Source of the DNA: Acidobacteriota bacterium
GTDB lineage: Bacteria; Acidobacteriota; Terriglobia; Bryobacterales; Bryobacteraceae
Length of the DNA: 64,000 nt
Assembly (NCBI GenBank): GCA_025352795.1
Contig: JANXSF010000020.1
Span: forward strand, 62,001 to 126,000
Direction: 5' to 3'
The notes beneath the pieces are model-generated. The model had not been told where the DNA came from and did not search any database. It saw only the letters and a list, made by a program, of their open reading frames with translations. The position numbers were made by a program, and so were the translations under genes. This document shows positions 1-8,136 of the stretch, one piece after another. How positions within the stretch are numbered: position 1 is the stretch's first letter; each line of letters begins with the position of its first letter.

Positions 1-296
1 TCCAATGGCTGATGTTCCTCTTTCAAGGAACCAACTGCACTGAGAGAAAGTATATGTTTCACCCCCAACTTTTTCATGCCGTAAATGTTGGCGCGAAAAT
101 TGAGTTCCGTAGGGGTCAGGCGATGCCCTTTGCCATGGCGCGTCAAAAACGCAACATCGCGACCAGCCAACTTCCCCACCACATAGGCATCAGATGGCGG
201 ACCAAAGGGAGTTTCAATGGTTACCTCTTCTTGCACTGTAAAACCGGGCATGCTGTAGAGGCCGCTGCCTCCGATGATTCCAATAATTGGCGTCAA
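1..296 (-). CDS. mtnP: S-methyl-5'-thioadenosine phosphorylase, N-terminal part
   Basis: The product would cleave methylthioadenosine with phosphate to adenine and methylthioribose-1-phosphate in methionine salvage. Translating the minus strand from a TTG at 296 gives about 98 residues carrying the family's N-terminal landmarks: IIGIIGGSGLY (phosphate-loop region), TPFGPPSD, FLTRHGKGHR and LNFRANIYGMKKLGV followed by LSLSAVGSLKEE. The TTG is chosen because an SD-like GGAGAG lies 8 bases upstream and the upstream gene stops 5 bases before it, so the two are probably one operon. The C-terminal two thirds lie outside the window. A purine nucleoside phosphorylase of the same superfamily is the only real alternative. 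Confidence 0.88.
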   Translation of the reverse strand, partial: MTPIIGIIGGSGLYSMPGFTVQEEVTIETPFGPPSDAYVVGKLAGRDVAFLTRHGKGHRLTPTELNFRANIYGMKKLGVKHILSLSAVGSLKEEHQPL

Positions 297-300
297 AAGT

Positions 301-1611
301 CTATCTCTCCTCTATCAATTCCAACAACACCCCGCCCGTGGAACGAGGGTGCACAAATACATATTTATGACCGCCAGCACCAAGCTGCGGCTCATTCAAA
401 ATCCGCGCACCTTGCGATTTTAACCGTTCTACCGAAGTCGATAAATCCGGCACCCGCAAGGCAATGTGGTGCAAGCCTTCGCCTTTATTTGCAATGAACT
501 TTGCGATGGTCGATTCCGGGTCCGACGCTTCCAGTAATTCCAGCTTGGATTTCCCGGCAGGCAACAGCGCTACATTCACCTTTTCCTGCACAACTGTTTC
601 CCTATGCTCCACAGTAAGTCCAAGTGCATCCCGGTAGAAACCCAGCGCGTTATCAATCGATTTAACTGCGATTCCCAAGTGATCAATTTCAAATGGATTA
701 GTCCCGCGAATTTGTTTCAGCCAGCCATTCACAATGGCGTAAGGGTCGCTTTCATTGCTGGTTACTGCCCGCGCAGCTTCTTCAATTTGTTCTGCAGAAA
801 TTTGATTCGATAGCTTTTCACGCAACAGTTGTTCCAACCGAACTATCCAGCGCTGCCGTTGCCGATCCTTGGGTTTACTGTGCGACTTAAAGGATCGCAA
901 AGCAGTTAGACTCTGTGCAATTCCCTGCCCTTCAGTAGCGATGGTTCGAACAATGGTTGGAACCCAATTATCGAGACGATGGGCTAAGGAGAGCATCATC
1001 TGGAGCTCAGCTTCCAACTTCGGGGCACCATCCAAATCACTTTTGTTGATCACTAAAACGTCGGCGATTTCCAGAATGCCAGCTTTGATCGCCTGCACCT
1101 CATCACCCATACCGGGTACCAGAACCACAGCAGTGGCATCGGCCATATTGGCAATGTCAATTTCATCCTGCCCTACGCCGACTGTTTCTACCAGGATCAC
1201 GTTGAAGCCTGCGGCGTCCAGCAACAGAGTCAGATCAAGAGTGGTTGGAGCAAGTCCGCCGAGCTTGCCACGGGTGGCCATGGAACGGATGAAGACCCCG
1301 GGGTCGCCATGATGTTCCTGCATGCGGACGCGATCCCCTAAGATGGCACCTCCGGAAAAAGGACTGGTTGGATCAACAGCAATTACCGCCACAGTCTTAT
1401 TTTCCTGCCTGAGTTCGCGAATCAGTGCGGTGACAAAAGTGCTTTTACCTACCCCTGGTGCACCGGTAATGCCGAATACCTCTGCAGTGCCAGTGTGCGG
1501 CCAAAGGGCCTGTAATAAGGCCTCCGACGCAACACTTCGATTCTCAATGAGAGTGGCCGCACGGGCAATGGCTCGCGGTTGACGGGCAAGGATACTTTCT
1601 ATGCTGGTCAT
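301..1611 (-). CDS. MeaB-type G-protein chaperone fused to methylmalonyl-CoA epimerase
   Basis: This is a 436-residue two-domain protein. Residues 1-302 are a MeaB/ArgK-family GTPase, the chaperone that protects and reloads B12-dependent methylmalonyl-CoA mutase: P-loop GAPGVGKST at 50-58, [17 protein letters not shown] at 78-94, VETVGVGQ at 141-148 and the guanine-binding NKSD at 189-192. Residues 307-436 are a VOC-fold methylmalonyl-CoA epimerase with DHLGIAV (His311), GLHHIALRV (His381/382) and a C-terminal LLELIEE carrying the last metal-ligand Glu. Both are normally separate proteins. The ATG at 1611 overlaps the upstream acyl-CoA dehydrogenase stop (ATGA); a longer reading to 1677 would overlap that gene for no reason. 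The mutase subunits are not in the window. Family assignment is firm; that both domains act on the same pathway is inference. Confidence 0.93.
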   Translation of the reverse strand: MTSIESILARQPRAIARAATLIENRSVASEALLQALWPHTGTAEVFGITGAPGVGKSTFVTALIRELRQENKTVAVIAVDPTSPFSGGAILGDRVRMQEHHGDPGVFIRSMATRGKLGGLAPTTLDLTLLLDAAGFNVILVETVGVGQDEIDIANMADATAVVLVPGMGDEVQAIKAGILEIADVLVINKSDLDGAPKLEAELQMMLSLAHRLDNWVPTIVRTIATEGQGIAQSLTALRSFKSHSKPKDRQRQRWIVRLEQLLREKLSNQISAEQIEEAARAVTSNESDPYAIVNGWLKQIRGTNPFEIDHLGIAVKSIDNALGFYRDALGLTVEHRETVVQEKVNVALLPAGKSKLELLEASDPESTIAKFIANKGEGLHHIALRVPDLSTSVERLKSQGARILNEPQLGAGGHKYVFVHPRSTGGVLLELIEER

Positions 1612-2750
1612 CTTCCTAGAATTTGACGAGCGATCACTAGCCGTTGAATTTCGCTGGTCCCTTCGCCGATGGTGCACAGCTTCACGTCGCGATAGAACTT
1701 TTCCACGGGGTAGTCTTTAATGAAGCCATAGCCACCATGAATCTGAACCGCTTCGTTGCATATATCCACGGCAGCTTCAGAAGAAAACAGCTTGGCCATA
1801 GCCGATTCTTTATTGACAGACTTGCCCTGATCCTTCAGCCAACCCGCACGATAAGTGAGCAGCCGCGAAGCTTCAATGGCCGTGGCCATGTCTGCCAGTT
1901 TATGTTGAATGGCTTGAAACTCAGAGATGGGCCGACCGAACTGTTTGCGCTGTTTTGAGTACTTCAACGCTGCGTCGTAAGCACCCTGGGCAATGCCAAT
2001 GGACAAGGCGGCAATGGATATGCGGCCACCATCTAAAATGCGCAGACTATCGACGAATCCTTCACCGATCTTGCCTAGCAGGTTGGCATCGGGCAAACGG
2101 CAATCAGTGAATACAACTTCGCCGGTATCGCTGGCCCGCATGCCCATCTTATTTTCTTTCTTGCCGGTGGCGAATCCGGGCGTTCCTTTTTCAATGACAA
2201 AGGCGGAAACACCATGATGGGAATTCGCGCGATCGGTAACGGCCATGGCCACGCAGACGTCGGCATAGTGCGCGTTGGTGGTGAATGTCTTCGAACCATT
2301 GAGCACCCACATATCGCCATCGCGAACGGCAGTTGTGCGAGTTCCTGCAGCGTCGGACCCAGCTTCCGGTTCCGTCAGCGACCAGCAACCGATCCATTCT
2401 CCGGTGGCGAGCTTCGGTATGTAGCGCTGCCGCTGCTGATCGTTACCAGCCAAATAAATGTGATTGGAACATAGCGAATTGTGCGCAGCTACGATCAATC
2501 CCACGGACCCATCCACACGTGCCAGTTCCTCAATCACAATGGAATAATCAATGTAACTGAGGCCCGCACCGCCAAGTTCTTCCGGGAAAATCACACCCAG
2601 GCAACCCAGATTCCCCAACTTTTTCACGACTTCTAAAGGGAACGTTTGGGCTTCATCCCACTCCATGACATGGGGGCCAATTTCCGCTTCAGCAAATTCG
2701 CGGATCTGCTTACGAAGGTCGATTTGATCTGGAGTGAAAGCGAAATCCAT
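1608..2750 (-). CDS. acyl-CoA dehydrogenase (short/medium-chain type)
   Basis: A 380-residue flavoprotein of the acyl-CoA dehydrogenase family, which oxidises acyl-CoA to 2-enoyl-CoA and passes electrons to ETF. It has the N-terminal helical domain, the FAD/substrate signature [14 protein letters not shown], the [19 protein letters not shown] block and the catalytic Glu in GEGTSEIQ near the C-terminus. Length is normal for the family. It starts 6 bases after the upstream oxidoreductase stop and overlaps the downstream meaB-mce start by four bases, so these genes are translationally coupled. Its electron acceptor could be the etfBA pair at 46.5-48.2 kb. The exact acyl chain cannot be told from sequence; butyryl- or isovaleryl-like substrates are possible given the neighbourhood. 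Confidence 0.93.
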   Translation of the reverse strand: MDFAFTPDQIDLRKQIREFAEAEIGPHVMEWDEAQTFPLEVVKKLGNLGCLGVIFPEELGGAGLSYIDYSIVIEELARVDGSVGLIVAAHNSLCSNHIYLAGNDQQRQRYIPKLATGEWIGCWSLTEPEAGSDAAGTRTTAVRDGDMWVLNGSKTFTTNAHYADVCVAMAVTDRANSHHGVSAFVIEKGTPGFATGKKENKMGMRASDTGEVVFTDCRLPDANLLGKIGEGFVDSLRILDGGRISIAALSIGIAQGAYDAALKYSKQRKQFGRPISEFQAIQHKLADMATAIEASRLLTYRAGWLKDQGKSVNKESAMAKLFSSEAAVDICNEAVQIHGGYGFIKDYPVEKFYRDVKLCTIGEGTSEIQRLVIARQILGR

Positions 2751-2756
2751 AGTGCG

Positions 2757-3968
2757 CTAAACGATCTCTTCCTTATCCGAATCCCAACGCACGGTGCGAC
2801 CCTGCCGGTAACTTTCAACAGCCATTCTGCAGGCGATGGAGACGCGGAATCCGATATCGAAGGGGCAATTGGTTTCGTTGCCGGAACGAATGCTGTCAAA
2901 GAAATTCTGCATGTGCGGCTGAGCCCCGGTCCTGGTCTGCCCTGCAATTTCAGTGGCCTTTGGCCGGTTCATACTTTGCGGAATATAGCGGATCTGTTGG
3001 CTTTTTACGATGGTTCCATGGGTACCCAATACATGTTCAGCAGCGCCCAACTGGCTATTGCCAAAGCCGGAACTCCAACTGAACAGGATGTCTTCGGATT
3101 GCTTGGTTAAATGCTGCATACTGACGTTCATGGTGTCGGGAACTTCGCGGCCATCTTTCCAAAGATAGACGCCACCCACCATGGTCACTGCTTTCGGAAT
3201 TTGCAGGTCCATGCACTTGTACCAGAAGCTCAATTGGTTACACAGATTTTCATGAACATTGCCGCCAGAGTAATCCCAGAAGTAGCGCCAGTTAGTGTAG
3301 CGATTGGCGTCGAAATCGCGTTTAGGAGCGTCTCCTAAAAACTTGCTCCACAGAATATTTTCCTCAGTCATGTCAGGAAAAACGGGGCGAGACCATTGTG
3401 GTTTTCCTTGGGGAGTATTGCGATACATGTTGGCTTCAATGGCCGTGATCTGCCCCAAAATATTCTGTCCCAGGAAATGCATCGCATCGGTAACCTGACC
3501 GGAAGAACAACCCTGATGTCCAATCTGCACTGTTCGATTCCCAGCCTTCTGGTAAGCAGTGCGCATCAGCTTGGCATGATCCACGGTGAAGGCCATGGTC
3601 TTTTCCTGGTAGACGTGTTTGCCCGCTTCCATGGCGTCCACAAAATGCTGACAGTGGAGATGTTGAGGCGTGGCGATAAGCACCGCGTCAATGGATTTAT
3701 CTTCCAGCAGGTAGCGATGATCAAGGTAGATGTTAGCCGCAGGAACCAACTGCCTGGCAGCTTCCAACCGTGCCGAATAGATATCGGAAAACGCCACGAA
3801 ATCAATATTGGGACATGCCAAAGCGTCGCGCGTAATTTCCAATCCACGAGCACCCGCACCAATGATTCCCACACGAATGCGGTCGTTTGCGCCCAACACC
3901 GCACCCGGTGCAGCCATCACCGCCAAGCTGGATGCGACATTGCCAATAAAGTTACGTCGAGAATTCAT
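2757..3968 (-). CDS. Gfo/Idh/MocA family oxidoreductase with Tat-like signal
   Basis: A 403-residue NAD(P)-dependent sugar dehydrogenase-like protein. The N-terminus MNSRRNFIGNVASSL looks like a twin-arginine signal (SRRNFIG) followed by a hydrophobic stretch, so export in folded form is likely. The Rossmann motif VGIIGAGARG follows at about residue 33, then DAVLIATPQHLH and the GKHVYQEKTMA block that replaces the usual EKP catalytic region (Glu-Lys kept, Pro replaced by Thr). Such exported members are common in Acidobacteriota and Planctomycetes; substrates are mostly unknown. It is first in a run leading to the acyl-CoA dehydrogenase with only 6 bases between them, though a metabolic link is not obvious. 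Confidence 0.87.
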   Translation of the reverse strand: MNSRRNFIGNVASSLAVMAAPGAVLGANDRIRVGIIGAGARGLEITRDALACPNIDFVAFSDIYSARLEAARQLVPAANIYLDHRYLLEDKSIDAVLIATPQHLHCQHFVDAMEAGKHVYQEKTMAFTVDHAKLMRTAYQKAGNRTVQIGHQGCSSGQVTDAMHFLGQNILGQITAIEANMYRNTPQGKPQWSRPVFPDMTEENILWSKFLGDAPKRDFDANRYTNWRYFWDYSGGNVHENLCNQLSFWYKCMDLQIPKAVTMVGGVYLWKDGREVPDTMNVSMQHLTKQSEDILFSWSSGFGNSQLGAAEHVLGTHGTIVKSQQIRYIPQSMNRPKATEIAGQTRTGAQPHMQNFFDSIRSGNETNCPFDIGFRVSIACRMAVESYRQGRTVRWDSDKEEIV

Positions 3969-3980
3969 TTTTATACTTTA

Positions 3981-4008
3981 ATTGTACCTGGAGTGGAAGG
4001 CATATTAA
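3981..4008 (-). promoter_or_regulatory. possible sigma-70-like promoter for the 3968-301 operon
   Basis: On the minus strand TTAATA (4008-4003), a 16-base spacer and TACAAT (3986-3981) precede the oxidoreductase start at 3968. The predicted transcript would have a leader of only a few bases, and no SD is visible. The -35 match is weak, so this is tentative. Confidence 0.3.
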
Positions 4009-4018
4009 GCTGGGAAGA

Positions 4019-4594
4019 ATGGCTGACCGACTAAACCTTTCCTATTGGCTACGTGGATTCTCTCCCATGAACATGACCCGGCATTTCGATAAGATGCTGA
4101 GTAACTTCCCCTTTTCGCCACAAAACCCTTCGCATACTGTGCTGCGAGTGCAAGCGATCTCTTCGTCCGAACCTGCGCTGCGAGAGCATGAATTTCCCGA
4201 TCCGGTAGACGTTGAGGCAATTTCAATTGTGATGAAAGAAGAGGCTGGAACCGACAGTTGCCTGCAGATCGACGGCTTTTGGGGCTTGTGGCAGTTCGAT
4301 AAAGATTGGACGCTGCGTCCTGCACCGGTTTCGTTATTCTGTTATGGACCTGAGTTTGAAGGGTACGAATTGAGCGACGGTACACGTGAAAATTTGCGGA
4401 TCGAATTCGGGTTGGAAAGTCATTTCCTGGTGCAACCGGATTTGCCGGATAGCACCTACTTCGTGCAATCCAATTTGAAGGGATTGCTGCAATTGGCGCA
4501 CACGCTGGATGAGGCACTAGCTGTTGAAAAACGAACGCTGTGGTCAGAATCTGGCGAGAATTTCGCTGATAAGTTCAAGGCCTTCCTGCAGTAG
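4019..4594 (+). CDS. hypothetical protein, 191 residues
   Basis: I do not recognise this protein. It is soluble (no signal or membrane segment), mildly acidic, and has a beta-rich middle part (IDGFWGLWQFDKDW, PVSLFCYGPEFEGYE) and a helical C-terminus. The start at 4019 follows an AAG-rich stretch; a second Met 16 residues in is an alternative. It is divergent from the oxidoreductase at 3968 and lies 39 bases before the DUF433 gene. Base composition and codon use look like the neighbours, and no overlapping frame on the other strand resembles a known protein, so the reading frame is probably real. Confidence 0.65.
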   Translation: MADRLNLSYWLRGFSPMNMTRHFDKMLSNFPFSPQNPSHTVLRVQAISSSEPALREHEFPDPVDVEAISIVMKEEAGTDSCLQIDGFWGLWQFDKDWTLRPAPVSLFCYGPEFEGYELSDGTRENLRIEFGLESHFLVQPDLPDSTYFVQSNLKGLLQLAHTLDEALAVEKRTLWSESGENFADKFKAFLQ

Positions 4595-4633
4595 TTGCTG
4601 ACTTGAAACCGATGCTGCTCACTGCGGTACACT

Positions 4634-4864
4634 ATGATCATGATGTTGTCAGATAGTGTTGTTTCAGATCGAATTACTGTTGACGCAGAAATCCTTGCTG
4701 GAAAACCTATCATCCGCGGCACACGTCTTGCGGTTGAGTTCGTACTTGAGTTGATGGCCGCTGGCCAGTCCGAACAAGATCTGCTGACAAACTACCCTGG
4801 GCTAACGCGCGAAGATATTCTTGCTTGCCTTTCCTACGCCAGCTACTTGGTGCATGAATTCTGA
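4634..4864 (+). CDS. DUF433 family antitoxin-like protein
   Basis: A 76-residue DUF433 protein, a winged/helix-turn-helix small protein family usually encoded beside a PIN-like DUF5615 protein. The family signature is complete: RITVDAEILAGKPIIRGTR, then VEFVLELMAAGQSEQDLL and YPGLTREDILACLSYA. The exact start is unclear: ATGs at 4634, 4640 and 4643 follow each other without an SD, and a TTGAAA / TACACT pair with a 19-base spacer (4603-4608, 4628-4633) would start transcription at about 4640, so a leaderless start at 4640 is plausible. The partner lies 32 bases downstream. By analogy it would act as antitoxin and operon repressor; this is inference. Confidence 0.85.
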   Translation: MIMMLSDSVVSDRITVDAEILAGKPIIRGTRLAVEFVLELMAAGQSEQDLLTNYPGLTREDILACLSYASYLVHEF

Positions 4865-4896
4865 GCGTACCCGATTCCGGCGTAGCTCACTTTCCG

Positions 4897-5285
4897 ATGC
4901 GTATCCTCGCTGACGAGAACTTTCCCGGACCCATCGTCGACTTTCTCCGTCGCGCTGGCAACGATGTTATTTGGGTCAAAACAAATTGCGCGACATTGAA
5001 GGATCCAGAACTTTTGAACCTGGCCGAATCTGAGGCACGCATTATGCTAACTCTTGACAAAGACTTCTGGCAGATTGCCCTACAGCGACGGGTTCACTTG
5101 TAGAGTCAGGCGTAGTCTTGTTTCGTGTTCACCCGGCGACTCCACAAAGCATTCAAGTGCTGATCCACGCTTTTCTAGAGTCCGCGAGCGATTGGAGAGG
5201 ACATATTAGTGTTGTTACTTCTATGGGGATTAAAATGGTGCAAGCCAAACGAAAGTTGACTTTGGTTTTGCCACGAACACCCTAA
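4897..5285 (+). pseudogene. DUF5615 PIN-like toxin, frameshifted
   Basis: The first frame (4897-5103) encodes the N-terminal half of a DUF5615/Mut7-C PIN-like protein: MRILADENFPGPIVDFLRR with the first acidic pair, and LTLDKDFWQIAL with the second. It then stops at a TAG (5101). The missing C-terminal half continues without a stop in the frame starting at 5091 (LVESGVVLFRVHP, then LESASDWRGHISVV) and ends with TAA at 5283-5285. Restoring one G in the GGG run at 5090-5092 gives a single 129-residue protein of normal family length. The toxin is thus either inactivated by a one-base deletion or this is a sequence error. Its DUF433 partner upstream is intact. Confidence 0.85.
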
Positions 5286-5286
5286 A

Positions 5287-5724
5287 TCAACTGGTGTGAT
5301 CTACAATAATCTTCCAGCCACCCGGCGTCTTCTTAAAAAGCAGCGTGAAAACGCCATTCACATCGCCGCCACCAATCACAGTGCGCGTCAAGAAAAACTT
5401 TCCTAACACTGAAGCATGTTCCGACCCCAACATGCGAGTCTCCAGAATTTCAAATCGCAGTGTTCCCATATTGTCTTTGGTTGGGTAACGCTTCTTGTAA
5501 CTGGCCAGCACGGCGGCATGACCCTTGGTCACCGCTTTGCCCACAAACGTTGTTTGCTCGCCAGTCTGATAGCCATCCATGAATGCCGTCACATCCCCGG
5601 CATTCCAATTGATGACTTGCTTGTCCAATACTGCGCGGATTTCTTGTTCCGGCGTTTGGGCAATTGCCACAGTGCAAATTGCCAAAACACAAGAGGTAAG
5701 CAAAAGAAGAAATGATCTAGTCAT
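5287..5724 (-). CDS. secreted SnoaL/DUF4440-like protein
   Basis: A 145-residue protein with a clear signal peptide (MTRSFLLLLTSCVLAICTVA, cleavage likely after AIAQ) and an NTF2/SnoaL-like cone fold as seen in the DUF4440 family: helix EIRAVLDKQVINWNAGDVTAFMDGY, a strand-turn part with GKAVTKGHAAVLASYKKRYP and a final LLFKKTPGGWKIIVDHTS. Family members bind small hydrophobic ligands or have unknown roles. The start at 5724 is preferred over an upstream extension (to 5928) that would be antisense to glcE. A TATAAT lies at 5739-5734, only nine bases before the ATG. Confidence 0.8.
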   Translation of the reverse strand: MTRSFLLLLTSCVLAICTVAIAQTPEQEIRAVLDKQVINWNAGDVTAFMDGYQTGEQTTFVGKAVTKGHAAVLASYKKRYPTKDNMGTLRFEILETRMLGSEHASVLGKFFLTRTVIGGGDVNGVFTLLFKKTPGGWKIIVDHTS

Positions 5725-5747
5725 GCGGTTCCAATTATACTGGTTAA

Positions 5748-6860
5748 TTGCTGATACTTCCCCATTCCCCTGAGGAACTAGCGCAGGCCATGGCCCAGTC
5801 CTCCGAAAACAAGCAGCGGATCCGTATTTTTGGATGCGATTCCAAGCGCGCCATGGGAGGGCCAATCCACGCGACCGAGACGGAAATTTCCACTCGGGAA
5901 ATGCGTCGTGTCCTAGCTTATGAGCCAACCGATTTGACCATCAGCGTGGAAGCCGGAATGCCCATCCTGCAATTGGAACAACTGCTGGCCGATAAAGGCC
6001 AGATGCTTCCGCTGGACCCGCCCTTTTCGTCCACTGGCACCGTTGCCGGAACGCTGGCGGCGAACTTGAGTGGTCCACGTCGCCGACTTTATGGCACCGC
6101 GCGAGATCTGATCATCGGCATGAAATATGCCACGTTACAAGGCAAAGTTGTGCAATCGGGAGGCATGGTGGTGAAGAACGTTGCCGGGTTGGACACAGCT
6201 AAGTTGATGGTGGGGAGTTGGGGCACGTTGGCCGCAATTGCAGTGGTCAATTTCAAGGTGCTACCTAAGCCTGCCTGTTCCCGCACTTTCCTGATGACCT
6301 TCGATTCAGCCAGTGCCCTGCTCGCCAAAAGGAATGCCATCCTCAACAGTGTTTTGCAACCCTGTGCCGTTGATCTTTTGAATCCGGCTGCAGCATCGCG
6401 AGTAGGACAAAGTGGCTTCCTGCTTGCAGTTCAAGCTGCTGGTAGTGCACGTGTGATGGGTCGCTACAGCAACGAATTTGCTGGCGCCAATACTTTGGAA
6501 GATGCCGATGAAAACACTTTCTGGGAACACGTGCGTGAATTCGCTCCCAATTTTATGGCGGAAAATCCACAGGGAGTAGTGATCAAAGCTCCCCGTACTT
6601 TAACAGCGGTGACCGATTTATTGGCAGCAGAGGAACCCGTATTGGCTCGCGGTGGAAATGGAGTTTGCTACGTTTGTTTCAAGAACAGTAGTGCGGCAAT
6701 TCCAACCGGCGGCGTGGTGGATTATAGCTCTGAAGAGAATCGTTCCACACGAACGCTGTGGCCATCCCCCGGTTCCGATTTCAAAATTATGCAGCAATTG
6801 AAAAACTTGTTTGACCCGGATCTACTTCTGAATCAAGGACGACTCTATGGCCGTATCTGA
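5748..6860 (+). CDS. glcE: glycolate oxidase FAD-binding subunit GlcE
   Basis: A 370-residue FAD-linked oxidase (PCMH fold). GlcE works with GlcD and GlcF to oxidise glycolate to glyoxylate and feed the quinone pool. Visible motifs are RIRIFGCDSKRAMGG, LTISVEAGMPILQLEQLLA, the FAD-pyrophosphate block LPLDPPFSSTGTVAGTLAAN and SGGMVVKNVAGLDTAKLMVG. The start is a TTG at 5748 directly after an in-frame TAA; the next Met (5790) would cut into the fold. No SD is visible. It overlaps glcF by 14 bases. No glcD is in the window, so the catalytic subunit must be encoded elsewhere or this pair serves another hydroxyacid. Confidence 0.9.
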   Translation: MLILPHSPEELAQAMAQSSENKQRIRIFGCDSKRAMGGPIHATETEISTREMRRVLAYEPTDLTISVEAGMPILQLEQLLADKGQMLPLDPPFSSTGTVAGTLAANLSGPRRRLYGTARDLIIGMKYATLQGKVVQSGGMVVKNVAGLDTAKLMVGSWGTLAAIAVVNFKVLPKPACSRTFLMTFDSASALLAKRNAILNSVLQPCAVDLLNPAAASRVGQSGFLLAVQAAGSARVMGRYSNEFAGANTLEDADENTFWEHVREFAPNFMAENPQGVVIKAPRTLTAVTDLLAAEEPVLARGGNGVCYVCFKNSSAAIPTGGVVDYSSEENRSTRTLWPSPGSDFKIMQQLKNLFDPDLLLNQGRLYGRI

Positions 6861-8136
6861 AGCACCCAAACAAGCTGATTTAGACCGATGCGTGCACTGC
6901 GGCTTGTGTCTGAATTCCTGCCCTACCTATCGCGAATTGGGACTGGAGATGGATTCTCCGCGGGGCCGCATTTATCAGATGGTGCAGGTGTCCACGGGCA
7001 AAGCTGAGATTACCGAATCCTATCAGCATCACATTGATTTGTGTCTGGCTTGTCGCGCTTGTGAAACCGCCTGCCCTTCCGGTGTTCAGTACGGACGCCT
7101 GGTAGAAGCGGCCCGGGCCCACATTGAACAGAACATAGAACGGCCGTGGTATGAAAATATGCTGCGGCAATTCATTTTCGGACACTTGCTGCAAACTCCC
7201 TGGATGCTGAAACTTGCTGGTTACGGGCTCTACGGTTTCCAGGCTTCGGGATTGCAGAAGCTGGTTCGCAGTTCCGGAATTCTTAACCATTTAGGAAAGC
7301 TTGGCGAAATGGAAGCTCTTTCACCGGGAGCGGAACCTCCTTATTTTTTCAACGAAATTGGTAAAGTGTTTCCAGCCGAAGGGGAACGCAAATATCGAGT
7401 GGCCTTCCTGGGTGGATGCATTGCCAACGTGAGTTTTGCTCGCCTCAACGAAGCCACCGTTCGAGTGCTGCAGAAGAATGGTTGCGAAGTAATCGTGCCA
7501 GCGGGCCAAGGTTGTTGCGGAGCGCTGCATGTCCATTCTGGATTGAAGGATATGGCTCGTGAACTGGCCCGCAAGAACATTGATGCGGTACCCAGCGGCA
7601 GTTTCGACGCCATTATCACCAATGCCGCTGGCTGTGGTTCGACGCTTAAAGAGTATGATGAACTCCTTGAACACGACGCAGCATATTTCGATAAGGCGAA
7701 AGCGTTCATCGCCAAGATGAAGGACATTACTGAGTTTCTGGCTGGCTTGGAATTGAATCCAAATATGGGTGAACTGAAAGCTACGGTCACCTATCAGGAT
7801 TCCTGCCATTTAGCGCATGGCCAGAAAATCCGCACCGCTCCACGGAAGCTGATCAACGCCGTTCCTGGGCTGACGTTCAAGGAAATGCCACTATCGGACT
7901 TGTGCTGCGGCAGTGCTGGTATCTATAACGTGATGCAGCCAGAAATGGCGGGCAAGCTTTTAGAAAACAAGATGGAGTACGTCAACGGGACCAATGCCGA
8001 TTGGATTATTACGGCAAACCCCGGGTGCATGATTCAACTGCAAGCCGGGGCGGAAAAGTATGGGTCGCGCCAACCGGTTTATCACGTGGTGGAAGTTTTA
8101 GATCAGGCTTACCGGCGCTTTGATTTGCCCAAGTAG
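6847..8136 (+). CDS. glcF: glycolate oxidase iron-sulfur subunit GlcF
   Basis: A 429-residue protein with two N-terminal [4Fe-4S] motifs (CVHCGLCLNSCP and CLACRACETACP) and two cysteine-rich CCG domains (GGCIAN...GCCGALHVHSG and DSCHLAHG...LCCGSAGIYNVMQ). It carries electrons from the flavin subunits towards the membrane. Length and order of domains match GlcF/LutA-like proteins; neighbouring glcE makes GlcF the best name. Its 3' end overlaps the convergent esterase gene by 28 bases. Confidence 0.93.
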   Translation: MAVSEAPKQADLDRCVHCGLCLNSCPTYRELGLEMDSPRGRIYQMVQVSTGKAEITESYQHHIDLCLACRACETACPSGVQYGRLVEAARAHIEQNIERPWYENMLRQFIFGHLLQTPWMLKLAGYGLYGFQASGLQKLVRSSGILNHLGKLGEMEALSPGAEPPYFFNEIGKVFPAEGERKYRVAFLGGCIANVSFARLNEATVRVLQKNGCEVIVPAGQGCCGALHVHSGLKDMARELARKNIDAVPSGSFDAIITNAAGCGSTLKEYDELLEHDAAYFDKAKAFIAKMKDITEFLAGLELNPNMGELKATVTYQDSCHLAHGQKIRTAPRKLINAVPGLTFKEMPLSDLCCGSAGIYNVMQPEMAGKLLENKMEYVNGTNADWIITANPGCMIQLQAGAEKYGSRQPVYHVVEVLDQAYRRFDLPK

